Shown here: in pieces, positions 1 through 8,302 of the stretch
Layout: every line of letters starts with the position of its first letter
How positions within the stretch are numbered: position 1 is the first letter of the stretch
Assembly (NCBI RefSeq): GCF_024181285.1
Contig: NZ_CP051201.1
Coordinates: forward strand, 1,240,001-1,304,000
Source of the DNA: Treponema sp. OMZ 790
GTDB lineage: Bacteria > Spirochaetota > Spirochaetia > Treponematales > Treponemataceae
Length of the DNA stretch: 64,000 nucleotides
Direction of reading: 5' to 3'
Notes under the pieces: generated by a model
What the model was told of the DNA's origin: nothing
Databases searched by the model: none
What the model saw: the letters and a program-made list of their open reading frames with translations, nothing else
Position numbers and translations under genes: made by a program

Positions 1-87
1 AGGATCGGAAGAAGGGATCAAATAAGCACTTAAAGAATGCTCCTTCATTTTTTGCCTTAGAGCGGCAACTCTATCTCGTATATTCAT
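1..87 (-). CDS. Xaa-Pro aminopeptidase (aminopeptidase P), N-terminal fragment
   Basis: Only the first 29 codons are in the window; the gene runs off the left edge. The peptide begins MNIRDRVAALRQKMKEHSL and continues into SAYLIPSSDP, the typical opening of M24-family aminopeptidase P (creatinase N-terminal domain), which removes the N-terminal residue when proline is second. The ATG follows an AAGGAT Shine-Dalgarno and a good sigma-70 promoter lies upstream. The metal-binding catalytic domain is not visible, so activity cannot be judged. Confidence 0.75.
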   Translation of the reverse strand, partial: MNIRDRVAALRQKMKEHSLSAYLIPSSDP

Positions 88-124
88 ATAAACCATCCTT
101 TAAAATATAATTTTATGTCTTGAG

Positions 125-153
125 AGTATAATACTATTTATATTTTATGTAAA
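125..153 (-). promoter_or_regulatory. sigma-70 promoter of the aminopeptidase P gene
   Basis: On the minus strand TTTACA is followed by a 17-nt spacer and TATACT. It points at the aminopeptidase start about 40 nt away, which has its own Shine-Dalgarno. Confidence 0.65.
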
Positions 154-199
154 GCCTTTTAATATGTAAACCATTTACTATGTAAATTTAATAAAACGT

Positions 200-1336
200 T
201 TATCGGTTCAAATGATATTGATAAATTCTATAAACTATATCCCTCTTTGCCCCTGTTTTTTCGATGTCGGTAATCATGGGAATATTGTACTCCCAAATAG
301 TAGAGCCTTCGCCTTCAATATAGCCTTTTTTTATTGCAGCTTGATACAGGCGTGAATAAATAGCTGCTGAAACACCTTTATTACGATATTTAGGATCAAC
401 AAATAAAACAAAAGTTCTAAGACGTCTCATTTTACGTTTATAATAAAGGAATTTAAAAATACCTAAGGGAAAAAGCTTACCTTTGAGGTGCTTCAATACA
501 TCATTATAATCGGGAAGAGTAACATTAAAACCTATGGGACTGCCATCAGCTGTTCTCGCAATAAAAATCAATTCCTCATCGGCGAAAGATATCAGCTGTT
601 TTAAAACCATATCAATTTCTTTACGGGTCATGGGCATAAAGTCTTCCCATTCTTCAGGTTCGGAATTTAAAAGAATTGTGTGAACATCTCCTATATCCCG
701 CTTAACATTCTTTTTTAAGTCAATATGATCTACATGAAACCCATAGCGCTTTTCTACCAAAGGAGCTAATCGTACATATCGGCTTGCATCGACATCATCA
801 AAACGGGCATGATAAGCATAGCAATCCCAATATTTTTCGAACCCGAACCTTATAAAAAAGTCGTTATAATATTTTTTGTTATAGGTATTCATTATATATG
901 TGCGGTTTTCAAAATTATCGGTAATAAATCCCCGGTTATCTTCCCCTCCCGGAAGAGAAAGAGGGCCTTTAATTCTATCCATACCTTTTTCCAAAAACCA
1001 TTTTTTTGCAGCATCAAGCATTTTTTCGGCGACGGCATAATCTTCAATACACTCAAATTGAGAAATATAACCGACCCGAATTTTTTTATATTCATTCAAT
1101 TTACCGTCAATTCCGTACAAAATACGGCCTACTGTTTTTCCGTCAATTTGAGCAACTATCTTTACGTGAGGGCCTGCATCACATAAAGAATTATCGATTC
1201 CCGACACATATTTTTTATACTCGCTTATAATAGGCGGTATCCATGAACTATCATTCTTATACAACTCAAAAGGTAAAAGAGCAAATTCATTCAATAGTTT
1301 TGAATTATTAACTTCAAGTAAAACAATTTTATCCAT
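200..1336 (-). CDS. GNAT-like acetyltransferase family protein (hypothetical)
   Basis: The 378-residue protein starts MDKIVLLEVNNSKLLNEF. It resembles a widespread group of long conserved proteins annotated as GNAT N-acetyltransferases: an early FELYKND..WIPP segment, then a middle region with GPLSLPGGEDNRGFI, and a C-terminal half with a GNAT-like stretch (FVLFVDPKYRNKGVSAAIYSRLYQAAIKKGY split over about residues 320-350). The substrate is unknown. I chose this ATG because AGGA stands 7-8 nt before it; an upstream in-frame start 17 codons earlier has no ribosome binding site and lies in the promoter region. It is monocistronic and divergent from the next gene, with which it shares a palindrome. 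Confidence 0.7.
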   Translation of the reverse strand: MDKIVLLEVNNSKLLNEFALLPFELYKNDSSWIPPIISEYKKYVSGIDNSLCDAGPHVKIVAQIDGKTVGRILYGIDGKLNEYKKIRVGYISQFECIEDYAVAEKMLDAAKKWFLEKGMDRIKGPLSLPGGEDNRGFITDNFENRTYIMNTYNKKYYNDFFIRFGFEKYWDCYAYHARFDDVDASRYVRLAPLVEKRYGFHVDHIDLKKNVKRDIGDVHTILLNSEPEEWEDFMPMTRKEIDMVLKQLISFADEELIFIARTADGSPIGFNVTLPDYNDVLKHLKGKLFPLGIFKFLYYKRKMRRLRTFVLFVDPKYRNKGVSAAIYSRLYQAAIKKGYIEGEGSTIWEYNIPMITDIEKTGAKRDIVYRIYQYHLNR

Positions 1337-1378
1337 AATTTTTTTCCTAAATTTTATTTTTATAGTAATAAAACAAGA

Positions 1379-1407
1379 AAATAACATTTTTTATAAGTAT
1401 TTGTCAA
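1379..1407 (-). promoter_or_regulatory. candidate sigma-70 promoter of the GNAT-like gene
   Basis: TTGACA on the minus strand, 17-nt spacer, then TTATTT as a weak -10. The -35 is perfect, the -10 is poor. Confidence 0.4.
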
Positions 1408-1408
1408 T

Positions 1409-1427
1409 ATTGTAAATATTTTACAAT
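1409..1427. promoter_or_regulatory. perfect palindrome, candidate operator between divergent promoters
   Basis: ATTGTAAA-TAT-TTTACAAT is an 8+8 perfect inverted repeat with a 3-nt centre. It sits exactly between the -35 box of the leftward promoter and the -35 box of the rightward promoter, a position suited to a dimeric regulator acting on both. Confidence 0.5.
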
Positions 1428-1434
1428 TTTACAC

Positions 1435-1463
1435 TTGAAAAATTCATAACTTATGTGTATAAT
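1435..1463 (+). promoter_or_regulatory. sigma-70 promoter of the secreted small protein gene
   Basis: TTGAAA, 17-nt spacer, TATAAT. The transcript would begin near 1470 and carry the GGAGG site used by the ATG at 1483. Confidence 0.7.
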
Positions 1464-1482
1464 GTGCTAATTGGAGGAATAT

Positions 1483-1902
1483 ATGAAGAAATCGATACTA
1501 AGTTTAGTCTTTCTTGTTCTAATTTTTTCCCTTTTTACGATTGCTCCGTCTTTTTCACAAAATGTTGATGAAGCAGATGTTTACTATGTAAATGTGCAAA
1601 TTTTAAAAATCTTTGCACATTCAAAGGGCTTTTATGTAATCTACCGAAGAGCCGGATTAAAACATGCAGAAGTGTTTATTCCTAAAGCATGGCTTGAACC
1701 TAAAGATGGGAGAGCCAAAATGGAACTGGTAAACACCAGAGTTAATCCGTACCTGTCTTTTTATATTAAAGACGGAAAGTTTGATCATATAAAAATAGCC
1801 GCTCCCAGAGACTTAGGAAGCCCGATATGGGGCGCATTAAAAACTCCAAATGTCTATGACTCTAAATTTGACGGCATAGAAAGCCTTGAACTAAAATTTT
1901 AA
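1483..1902 (+). CDS. small secreted protein of unknown function
   Basis: The 139-residue product opens with a Sec signal peptide (MKKSILSLVFLVLIFSLFTI, then APSFSQ and likely cleavage before NVDEADVYYV). The mature part is about 115 residues, mixed beta, with VNVQILKIF and a FIPKAWLEP segment; I recognise no domain. The ATG is chosen because GGAGG lies 5 nt upstream; the TTG four codons earlier overlaps that site. A hairpin follows the stop codon. Function unknown; periplasmic or outer-sheath location is inferred from the signal peptide. Confidence 0.75.
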   Translation: MKKSILSLVFLVLIFSLFTIAPSFSQNVDEADVYYVNVQILKIFAHSKGFYVIYRRAGLKHAEVFIPKAWLEPKDGRAKMELVNTRVNPYLSFYIKDGKFDHIKIAAPRDLGSPIWGALKTPNVYDSKFDGIESLELKF

Positions 1903-1921
1903 AATCCAAAAACAGTTACTT

Positions 1922-1952
1922 CCCCTCTAAGGCTTAACAAGCTTTAGAGGGG
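1922..1952 (+). terminator. hairpin after the small secreted protein gene
   Basis: CCCCTCTAA and TTAGAGGGG form the base of a strong stem, with GGCTT/AAGC pairing inside. Only three T follow, so it may be a weak terminator or a barrier before the DHH gene, whose start is 15 nt downstream. Confidence 0.5.
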
Positions 1953-1966
1953 TTTATGAGGAAGAC

Positions 1967-2965
1967 ATGCATAACAACAGCTCAGCAATCAGGAAACCTT
2001 TAATTCCTGTGAAATTGATTGAATTTTTGGACAACTATGAGAATTTTATTATTGCAGGCCATAAAGAACCTGACGGCGACTGTATTGGAAGCTGTCTTGC
2101 GATGTCCTTATTCCTCAAAAGAAAAAACAAAAACTGTATTTTAATGTCCGCAGGACCTTTTAAGCGCACAGAAATCAAAGATTATGAAAAGTTTTTTACC
2201 GATAAACTTGAAATTTCAGATAAGATCAATCCCAAAAACTCAGGCCTCATAATCCTTGACTGCTCGGGTTTTGATCGGGTCGGAGACATTGCAACCCTGA
2301 TTAGGAATTTTAATTATATTATAATAGACCATCATGCTACAAACACCGAAAGGTCAGATAATTCCCTTATAATGCCTGAAGCTCCTTCAACAACATATCT
2401 GATTCAGTCCATTATCGAAGAAATGGGCGAAAAACCGACAAAAGAAGAAGCGGAAGCCTTATTTTTTGGACTTTGTACTGATACAGGCTTTTTTAGACAT
2501 TTAGATGAAAGAAGTGCCGAAGTTTTTAACCACGCTTCCCGTCTAATTGCAGCCGGAGCCAATCCAAAACAAACCTTTATGAAAATGAACGGAGGAAAAA
2601 AGTTTGCTTCACGCCTCCTTATTTCCCGAATTCTCGATAGAATGAAACCCTATTATGACGGAAGGCTTGTTATTTCGTATGAAACCTATGATGATGCTAT
2701 GGAATTCGGACTTGAAAGCAGAGATTCAGATATATTATATCAACTGATTCAGACAATGGAAGGAGTTGAAGCTATATGTATTGTAAGGCAGGAATCTCCA
2801 ACTCATTGTTCGGTAGGCTTTAGGTCTTTGGACAAGATTGATGTAAGTAAGATAGCCTTATCTTTCGGCGGAGGCGGCCATAAACAGGCTTCGGGTCTAT
2901 ACATCGAAGGAAAATTCGATGAACTGATACCCAAATTCGTTGAAGCCTTCGGGAGCCAAATGTAA
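1967..2965 (+). CDS. DHH/DHHA1 phosphoesterase (NrnA-like oligoribonuclease / pAp phosphatase)
   Basis: The protein has 332 residues, the usual NrnA length. The N-terminal DHH domain shows GHKEPDGDCIGS (metal ligands), LDCSG and the DHHATN motif near residue 122; the C-terminal DHHA1 domain shows GGGGHKQASG near residue 308, which binds substrate. Proteins of this family degrade 2-5 nt RNA ends and dephosphorylate pAp. The ATG follows GAGGAAG by a few bases. It lies 68 nt before the next gene on the same strand and may be co-transcribed with it. The exact substrate preference cannot be read from sequence. Confidence 0.88.
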   Translation: MHNNSSAIRKPLIPVKLIEFLDNYENFIIAGHKEPDGDCIGSCLAMSLFLKRKNKNCILMSAGPFKRTEIKDYEKFFTDKLEISDKINPKNSGLIILDCSGFDRVGDIATLIRNFNYIIIDHHATNTERSDNSLIMPEAPSTTYLIQSIIEEMGEKPTKEEAEALFFGLCTDTGFFRHLDERSAEVFNHASRLIAAGANPKQTFMKMNGGKKFASRLLISRILDRMKPYYDGRLVISYETYDDAMEFGLESRDSDILYQLIQTMEGVEAICIVRQESPTHCSVGFRSLDKIDVSKIALSFGGGGHKQASGLYIEGKFDELIPKFVEAFGSQM

Positions 2966-3032
2966 ATTCTAAGATTGATTTTTTTAAGATAATGTGGTAG
3001 AATGCTTTCGATAATGCAATAGGAGAAAAGTT

Positions 3033-3575
3033 TTGAATAACGATGAAATTTTGTTTCCGCTTTTGGAAAAAGGCGATATAAAACATACAATGGAAATGGC
3101 CGCAGCAGAAAATAAAAAGCCCTTTGAGATCATAAATGAAGGAATGAATATCGTTACGGCCTCTATTTTAGCTGATATACCCTCGGTTTATAAAATGGAC
3201 TTAATAAGAAAGGTCGGAGCCCTTTTTTCTACACAAGAATACTGCGAACTCTTAAATCAAAAAATGTTTACGCTTAAACCTGAAGAAAGGGATAAATTAA
3301 AAGATCAGGGGATATTGATAAATAAAGAAACCACGCTTCCCTACTGTCAATGGTTTAATATTTTTGAAATAGCCTTCCCATGGCTGCCTCTTTCCGTTTT
3401 TGAAGATTTTGCAGTTTATCTTAGGGACGAAAAAAAGCTCATTCTCGACAAAGAAACAATTGAAATTGTCCGGGATAGTTTTTCGGCATCCAAAAGATAT
3501 TCCGAAAGAGAGCTTTCACGTCTTTTTGACTCAAATATATTAAAAGATCCGGCAGATATAGACGATGAAGAATAA
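3033..3575 (+). CDS. conserved hypothetical protein with TTG start
   Basis: A 180-residue, soluble, largely helical and acidic protein with no signal peptide, membrane span or motif that I recognise. It begins at TTG with AGGAG 7 nt upstream; no ATG nearby has a better site. The C terminus ends in an acidic tail (DPADIDDEE). It lies between the DHH phosphoesterase and the flagellin genes, and about 140 nt with its own promoter separates it from flaB1, so a flagellar role is not implied. Confidence 0.7.
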   Translation: MNNDEILFPLLEKGDIKHTMEMAAAENKKPFEIINEGMNIVTASILADIPSVYKMDLIRKVGALFSTQEYCELLNQKMFTLKPEERDKLKDQGILINKETTLPYCQWFNIFEIAFPWLPLSVFEDFAVYLRDEKKLILDKETIEIVRDSFSASKRYSERELSRLFDSNILKDPADIDDEE

Positions 3576-3612
3576 AAATCGCATTTTTTTTTAATTTTTT
3601 AAAAAAAAGCCC

Positions 3613-3640
3613 TAAAGTTTTAGAATCATAAAACCGAAGA
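3613..3640 (+). promoter_or_regulatory. candidate sigma-28 (FliA) promoter of flaB1
   Basis: TAAA, 16 nt, then ACCGAAGA, close to the TAAA-N15-GCCGATAA pattern of flagellar sigma-28 promoters. It lies 75-100 nt before flaB1, which is the expected target class. Confidence 0.5.
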
Positions 3641-3668
3641 TAGATAATGAGGGTCTTCTATCCTCAAA

Positions 3669-3688
3669 ATAAAGCAAGGATGCTTTAT
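3669..3688 (+). promoter_or_regulatory. CsrA-type GGA hairpin in the flaB1 leader
   Basis: ATAAAGCA and TGCTTTAT form a perfect 8-bp stem with loop AGGA. A GGA in a hairpin loop is the CsrA recognition signal. A second GGA lies in the Shine-Dalgarno (AGGGAGGA, 3703-3710), about 24 nt downstream, giving the two-site arrangement known for flagellin mRNAs. Confidence 0.55.
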
Positions 3689-3716
3689 AAAAACATTATT
3701 CCAGGGAGGAATATCT

Positions 3717-4577
3717 ATGATTATTAATCACAACATGAGTGCGATGTTCGCACAGAGAACGCAGGGTGTTACCAATGTACGCATCGGTAAAGACATCGAA
3801 AAACTTTCATCCGGTTTACGCATTAACCGTGCAGGCGATGACGCTTCCGGTCTTGCAGTTTCCGAGAAAATGAGAAGCCAAATTCGAGGTTTAAACCAAG
3901 CTTCTGCAAACGCTTCAAACGGCATTAACTTTATTCAAGTAGCCGAAGCTTTCTTGCAGGAAACAACCGACATCATGCAGAGAATCAGAGAACTGGCCGT
4001 TCAATCTTCAAACGGTATCTATTCCGCTGAAGACAGAATGCAGATTCAGGTTGAAGTTTCTCAGCTCGTTGCCGAAGTTGACCGAATTGCAAGTTCAGCC
4101 CAATTTAACGGTATGAACATGCTTACAGGCCGCTTTGCCAGAGCAACAGGTGAAAATGTTGTTACCGGTTCAATGTGGTTCCACATTGGTGCAAACATGG
4201 ATCAGAGAATGCGCGTATACATTGGAACAATGTCTGCAGCAGCTCTCGGAATCCGAAATATCGGTGATGAATCAATCATGACAATCGAAACAGCTGATGC
4301 TGCAAACATGAGCATCGGAACAATCGATGAAGGTCTTAAAAAGATCAACAAGCAAAGAGCCGACCTCGGCGCTTACCAGAACAGAATGGAGTTGACGGTT
4401 GTAGGTATCGATATCGCTGCCGAAAACCTCCAAGCCGCAGAGTCAAGAATTCGTGATGCCGATATGGCAAAACAGATGGTTGAATACACCAAAAACCAGA
4501 TTTTGTCAAATACCGGTACTGCAATGCTCGCTCAGGCTAACAACAACAGCCAGCTTGTAATGTCTCTTTTAAGGTAA
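3717..4577 (+). CDS. flaB1: periplasmic flagellar filament core protein FlaB1
   Basis: The 286-residue flagellin lacks the variable D2/D3 domains, as spirochaete periplasmic flagellins do. The N-terminal D0/D1 half has [34 protein letters not shown] and the [16 protein letters not shown] helix; the C-terminal half ends in [20 protein letters not shown] and MSLLR. Together with FlaB3 it builds the core of the filament under the outer membrane, sheathed by FlaA. It matches treponemal FlaB1 better than FlaB3 ([19 protein letters not shown]). Leader hairpin and sigma-28-like promoter suggest late-class, CsrA-linked control. Spirochaete FlaBs are reported as glycosylated; candidate sites lie in the central region. 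Confidence 0.93.
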   Translation: MIINHNMSAMFAQRTQGVTNVRIGKDIEKLSSGLRINRAGDDASGLAVSEKMRSQIRGLNQASANASNGINFIQVAEAFLQETTDIMQRIRELAVQSSNGIYSAEDRMQIQVEVSQLVAEVDRIASSAQFNGMNMLTGRFARATGENVVTGSMWFHIGANMDQRMRVYIGTMSAAALGIRNIGDESIMTIETADAANMSIGTIDEGLKKINKQRADLGAYQNRMELTVVGIDIAAENLQAAESRIRDADMAKQMVEYTKNQILSNTGTAMLAQANNNSQLVMSLLR

Positions 4578-4627
4578 CAAATTTGTAAAATACTCTTGTA
4601 TTTTTTTAATTATAAGAGTATAATGAG

Positions 4628-4661
4628 TTAAGCGTGAAGGGGATTTCCCCTGCACGCTTAA
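4628..4661. repeat. 34-nt near-perfect inverted repeat after flaB1
   Basis: TTAAGCGTG ... CACGCTTAA close a stem that continues through AGGGGATTTCCCCT. It lies 50 nt after the flaB1 stop but is not followed by a T run, so it may stabilise the 3' end of the mRNA rather than terminate. Confidence 0.6.
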
Positions 4662-4714
4662 GCGATCTTTGAAAAAATGCCCCCTTGAGGGGCGGCCCTT
4701 ATGAAGCCCTGTAT

Positions 4715-4759
4715 CACAGTATTATTAGCAGTTTGAAGAAAATTGTTAATAATACTGTG
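4715..4759. terminator. long hairpin between flaB1 and flaB3
   Basis: CACAGTATTATTA and TAATAATACTGTG are perfect 13-nt arms around a 19-nt loop; TTTATAATTTG follows. It could act as a terminator of flaB1 or as an mRNA-processing or stabilising structure. Confidence 0.5.
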
Positions 4760-4819
4760 TTTATAATTTGTATAAAAGGCGCTAAATTTTATGCATTATT
4801 ATAAAATACAGGAATATTT

Positions 4820-4838
4820 TTCAGCAAAGGATGCTGAA
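4820..4838 (+). promoter_or_regulatory. CsrA-type GGA hairpin in the flaB3 leader
   Basis: TTCAGCA and TGCTGAA pair around the loop AAGGA. As in flaB1, a second GGA site is the Shine-Dalgarno (AGGGAGGG, 4851-4858), 20-odd nt downstream. The stem sequence differs from that of flaB1 while loop and spacing are kept. Confidence 0.55.
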
Positions 4839-4862
4839 CTATAGGACTTCAGGGAGGGTCAT

Positions 4863-5720
4863 ATGATTATTAATCACAATATGAGTGCAATGTTTGCACA
4901 GAGACAGGGAGGAGTCAACGAACTTCATCTCGCAAAAAACATCGAAAAACTTTCCAGTGCGGAAAGAATCAACCGTGCAGGTGACGATGCTTCCGGTTTA
5001 GCCGTATCCGAAAAGATGCGCAGCCAGATCAGAGGTTTAAACCAAGCCGGACAGAACATTCAAAACGGTGTTTCTTTCATTCAAGCAACGGAAGGTTATC
5101 TAGGTGAAACTACAGATATAGTTCAGAGATTAAGAGAATTGGCTATCCAAGCCTCAAACGGTATTTATTCTGCAGAAGACAGAATGCAGATTCAAGTCGA
5201 AGTTTCGCAGCTTGTTGACGAAGTAGACAGAATCGCAAGTCATGCTCAGTTCAATGGAATGAATATCCTTACAGGCCGCTTCGCACAGGATTCCGTATCG
5301 GGACCCATGCAGCTCCATGTCGGTGCAAATATGGATCAAAGAGAAAAGATCTATATAGGAACAATGACAGCTACAGCACTCGGTATTATTGGAGAGCAGC
5401 AGGGCGGAGAAGACAAGATGATTTCTATGTCTTCAGTAGACGGTGCAAACATGGCATTGGGAACCCTTGATAATGCTCTTAAACAGATTAACAAGCAGCG
5501 TGCAGACCTGGGTGCATACCAGAATAGGTTTGAAATGGCATATAACGGTATAGCAATTGCTTCCGAAAATATGCAGGCTGCCGAATCAAGAATCCGAGAT
5601 GCAGATATGGCTAAGGAAATTGTAGACTATACAAAGAACCAGATCTTGATCCAGTCAGGAACTGCTATGTTGGCACAAGCCAATGCACAGCCTCAGGCTG
5701 TTATTAGGCTTCTTCAATAA
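4863..5720 (+). CDS. flaB3: periplasmic flagellar filament core protein FlaB3
   Basis: A 285-residue flagellin paralogue of the upstream gene, sharing the D0/D1 architecture ([50 protein letters not shown]). [19 protein letters not shown] and the [18 protein letters not shown] segment match treponemal FlaB3. One detail differs from its neighbour: [13 protein letters not shown] instead of [13 protein letters not shown]. The two genes have separate leaders, each with a GGA hairpin, which suggests separate translation control. The product is exported by the flagellar type III system into the periplasm. Confidence 0.93.
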   Translation: MIINHNMSAMFAQRQGGVNELHLAKNIEKLSSAERINRAGDDASGLAVSEKMRSQIRGLNQAGQNIQNGVSFIQATEGYLGETTDIVQRLRELAIQASNGIYSAEDRMQIQVEVSQLVDEVDRIASHAQFNGMNILTGRFAQDSVSGPMQLHVGANMDQREKIYIGTMTATALGIIGEQQGGEDKMISMSSVDGANMALGTLDNALKQINKQRADLGAYQNRFEMAYNGIAIASENMQAAESRIRDADMAKEIVDYTKNQILIQSGTAMLAQANAQPQAVIRLLQ

Positions 5721-5739
5721 CGAAGCAGATCTTGTAAAG

Positions 5740-5747
5740 GCCGATAA
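5740..5747 (+). promoter_or_regulatory. isolated sigma-28-like -10 element
   Basis: GCCGATAA is an exact match to the sigma-28 -10 consensus but no TAAA stands at the right distance; the nearest is TAAC 18 nt upstream. A terminator lies between it and flaG, so its role is doubtful. Confidence 0.2.
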
Positions 5748-5798
5748 AAGAGATAACCGGATGTCATCTCTTGAAGTTAAAAGCCTTTAGAATTTTTA

Positions 5799-5836
5799 GG
5801 AAGATGAAGATGCGCCCTTCTTCTTCCTTTTTTTTA
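5799..5836 (+). terminator. rho-independent terminator after flaB3
   Basis: GGAAGATGAAG pairs with CTTCTTCTTCC (one mismatch) around TGCGCC and is followed directly by eight T. It is a textbook intrinsic terminator closing the flaB3 transcript. Confidence 0.8.
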
Positions 5837-5846
5837 CTGCTAAGAG

Positions 5847-5874
5847 TTGATGCTTAAAACGTTATAACTATATT
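5847..5874 (+). promoter_or_regulatory. candidate sigma-70 promoter for flaG-fliD
   Basis: TTGATG, 16-nt spacer, TATATT, just after the flaB3 terminator and 46 nt before the flaG start. The match is fair. Confidence 0.35.
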
Positions 5875-5919
5875 TAGATGTCACGGATGATGTCTATTTT
5901 AAAGCCAAGGAGGTTTTTT

Positions 5920-6291
5920 ATGAGTATAGAAGTAAACGGCATAGGGCACCAAGCAGCATTACAGCAAAGACGTGATACCGTGATTAACGGCTCAATGCGG
6001 GCTGCATCCGATGCAATAGCACAAAACGAAGCTGCCGAACAAGCCGAAAATCAAAAGAAGCTGGTGGACCCGAATGAAATCTCAAAAGCTGTTGCACAAA
6101 TCCAAAAATTATGTGAGATGTGCGATCGTAAATTACAATTTAGAGTAAACAAAGAAACAAACCGTATAGTCATTAAGGTAATAGACGCAAATACCGACAA
6201 GGTAATCAGGGAAATTCCATCCGAAGAAATACAAAGACTGCAAGCAAGAATACGCGAAACGGTCGGCCTTTTATTTGACGAAACAATCTAG
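5920..6291 (+). CDS. flaG: flagellar protein FlaG
   Basis: The 123-residue protein has a Gln/Ala-rich coiled N-terminal half and a C-terminal FlaG domain (RVNKETNRIVIKVIDANTDKVIREIPSEEI, about residues 74-110). FlaG proteins act with FliD and flagellin in setting filament length. The ATG was chosen because AAGGAGG lies 6 nt upstream; a longer reading frame begins 14 codons earlier without such a site. It is followed after 46 nt by fliD, the common gene order, so the two are probably one transcript. Confidence 0.85.
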   Translation: MSIEVNGIGHQAALQQRRDTVINGSMRAASDAIAQNEAAEQAENQKKLVDPNEISKAVAQIQKLCEMCDRKLQFRVNKETNRIVIKVIDANTDKVIREIPSEEIQRLQARIRETVGLLFDETI

Positions 6292-6337
6292 TCGGAAATT
6301 TTCCCTTTTTTAGGTATTAGAAAAAACAGGGGTTTAA

Positions 6338-8302
6338 ATGTCCGATTTAAGTATACCGGGAGTCAATAGTCCATACGAAAAGCTTGTTGAAGCTTTGATT
6401 AAAAAGGAAAGAGTTCCTCGCGACAGAGAAGCCGAAAAACTTGAACGCCTGAAATTACAGGATGATTCGTGGAGGCAGGTCAATAAATTCTCTCTTGAAG
6501 TGCGCAATGCTGCAAGAGACCTATATTCTTTTAATAATCCTTTTGTAGAAAAAATAGCAGAATCCACTAATGAAAGATCCTTTACGGCTACAGCTTCCAG
6601 AGGAGCTAAGGATCAAAACGTAAAACTCAATATAGTTCAAGTTGCAGAAGCCGATAAATTTTTAAGCAGTGAAATTAGTAAAGACCTTCAAATAAAAAAA
6701 GGAAAATACACCTTCAAAGTGGGAGAAAAAAACATATCCGTAAATTGGAAGGGAGGAAAATATAAGGGCTTTATCGACCTTATAAACTCCAAGGCGAAGG
6801 AAATTTTAAACATAACCGAAATAAAAATAACGCCTGACACTAAGTCCCTTTTATTTTCATCCAATATAACCGGTGCAAATAACAGATTGGAATTTGCAGA
6901 TGATGCCCTGCCCTTCGCTCTTGAGATGGGTCTTATCAAAAAAAACGATACATCGGCCATAAAAACCTCGGTCTCTTCAGTTGAAACTAAGCCCGAATCC
7001 TCACAAAAAATAAATTTTTCCGAAACCGTAAAAGCTAAAGGTCAATACGTAATGGAGCTTACCGTTTCGATGAAAGAGCCTACAAAACTTTCAGACAAAA
7101 TTGAAGACAATGGAAACAAAATTTATGAACAAATAGGCTCAATATCATACAGAGGCATAGTAATACAAAATGAACCCTCAAAAGACGGCCTCGATAAAAT
7201 GCAGAGCGCCGATAAACCTTCAGCTTCGGCATCGAAAACTGACATGAATATTTTAGCTTTAGAGTCAACAAGAGGAGTACTTATTCCCCTGCCCCCTCTT
7301 TCTAAAAATGCGGAAACACAGACAATTACAATTCCATTGGCCGAATACGGGGATGTAAAAGCTCTTGCAATAAACAATAATAACACCGATAAGGCTGTCT
7401 TTATCGAAAATATCAAAATATTCGATCCTAAGGCCGCCGGAGACTATGTTCCGGTAAACCCCGTTTCGACAGCGCAGGATGCAATAATCAACTTTGAAGG
7501 CATACAAATTAAAAGAGATAAAAACGATATAGACGACTTAATACCCGGAGTAACCCTTCATGCTCACGAAACTTCGGAAAAACAGGAAAAACTGACTATA
7601 AAACCCGATGTAGAGGCTGTCAAAAATGCGATTATCGAACTGGTAGCCAAATACAATCGTGTTTTTGCTCAAATAAACATATTGACCCAAAATAAGCCGG
7701 AAATAATCGAAGAGCTGACCTATCTTTCGGAAGCGGAAGTTGAAGATGCGCAAAAAAAATTAGGACTTATGTACAGCGACTCTACTCTGATGACATTAAA
7801 ATCCAACTTGAGACAGACAATAAATACTCCATATAAGGCATCGGAGGATTCAAAAATATATATGCTGGCTCAACTTGGCGTTTCCACAAAATCCGATTCT
7901 TCAGGCGGCATAGATATGTCCCGTCTTAGAGGATATTTGGAGATTGACGAAAAAAAACTTGATGAAGCCTTAAACAACAATATGGAAGAAGTAAAACTGT
8001 TTTTCGGTTTTGATTCTGACGGAGATATTTTAATAGATTCCGGGCTTGCACACGCAATGTATGAATATATCGATCCTTATACACAAAGAGGCGGTATCTT
8101 CGGTGTAAAAACAGACTCCTTAAAACTAAAGATGGATTCTTCCCAAAAAAGAATAGAAAACTATGACAAAAAATTAGCCGAAAAAGAGCTGGCTCTTAAA
8201 AAGAAATACGGAATAATGGATGGAACCTTAAAAAGTTTACAAAAACAATCGCAGACAATGAAGAATTTTACCGATTCTCTAAAAAAAACTAAGGATGAAT
8301 AA
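6338..8302 (+). CDS. fliD: flagellar filament cap protein FliD
   Basis: The 654-residue protein is close in length to treponemal FliD. The FliD N-terminal domain begins SIPGVNSPYEKLVEALIKKERVP, followed by a long coiled segment; the C-terminal FliD domain includes MSRLRGYLEIDEKKLDEALNNN and GLAHAMYEYIDPYTQRGGIFGVK, then a terminal coiled coil (KRIENYDKKLAEKELALKKKYG). FliD forms the filament cap that guides flagellin assembly, here in the periplasm. The stop codon abuts the ATG of the next gene, so translation is likely coupled. Confidence 0.92.
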   Translation: MSDLSIPGVNSPYEKLVEALIKKERVPRDREAEKLERLKLQDDSWRQVNKFSLEVRNAARDLYSFNNPFVEKIAESTNERSFTATASRGAKDQNVKLNIVQVAEADKFLSSEISKDLQIKKGKYTFKVGEKNISVNWKGGKYKGFIDLINSKAKEILNITEIKITPDTKSLLFSSNITGANNRLEFADDALPFALEMGLIKKNDTSAIKTSVSSVETKPESSQKINFSETVKAKGQYVMELTVSMKEPTKLSDKIEDNGNKIYEQIGSISYRGIVIQNEPSKDGLDKMQSADKPSASASKTDMNILALESTRGVLIPLPPLSKNAETQTITIPLAEYGDVKALAINNNNTDKAVFIENIKIFDPKAAGDYVPVNPVSTAQDAIINFEGIQIKRDKNDIDDLIPGVTLHAHETSEKQEKLTIKPDVEAVKNAIIELVAKYNRVFAQINILTQNKPEIIEELTYLSEAEVEDAQKKLGLMYSDSTLMTLKSNLRQTINTPYKASEDSKIYMLAQLGVSTKSDSSGGIDMSRLRGYLEIDEKKLDEALNNNMEEVKLFFGFDSDGDILIDSGLAHAMYEYIDPYTQRGGIFGVKTDSLKLKMDSSQKRIENYDKKLAEKELALKKKYGIMDGTLKSLQKQSQTMKNFTDSLKKTKDE

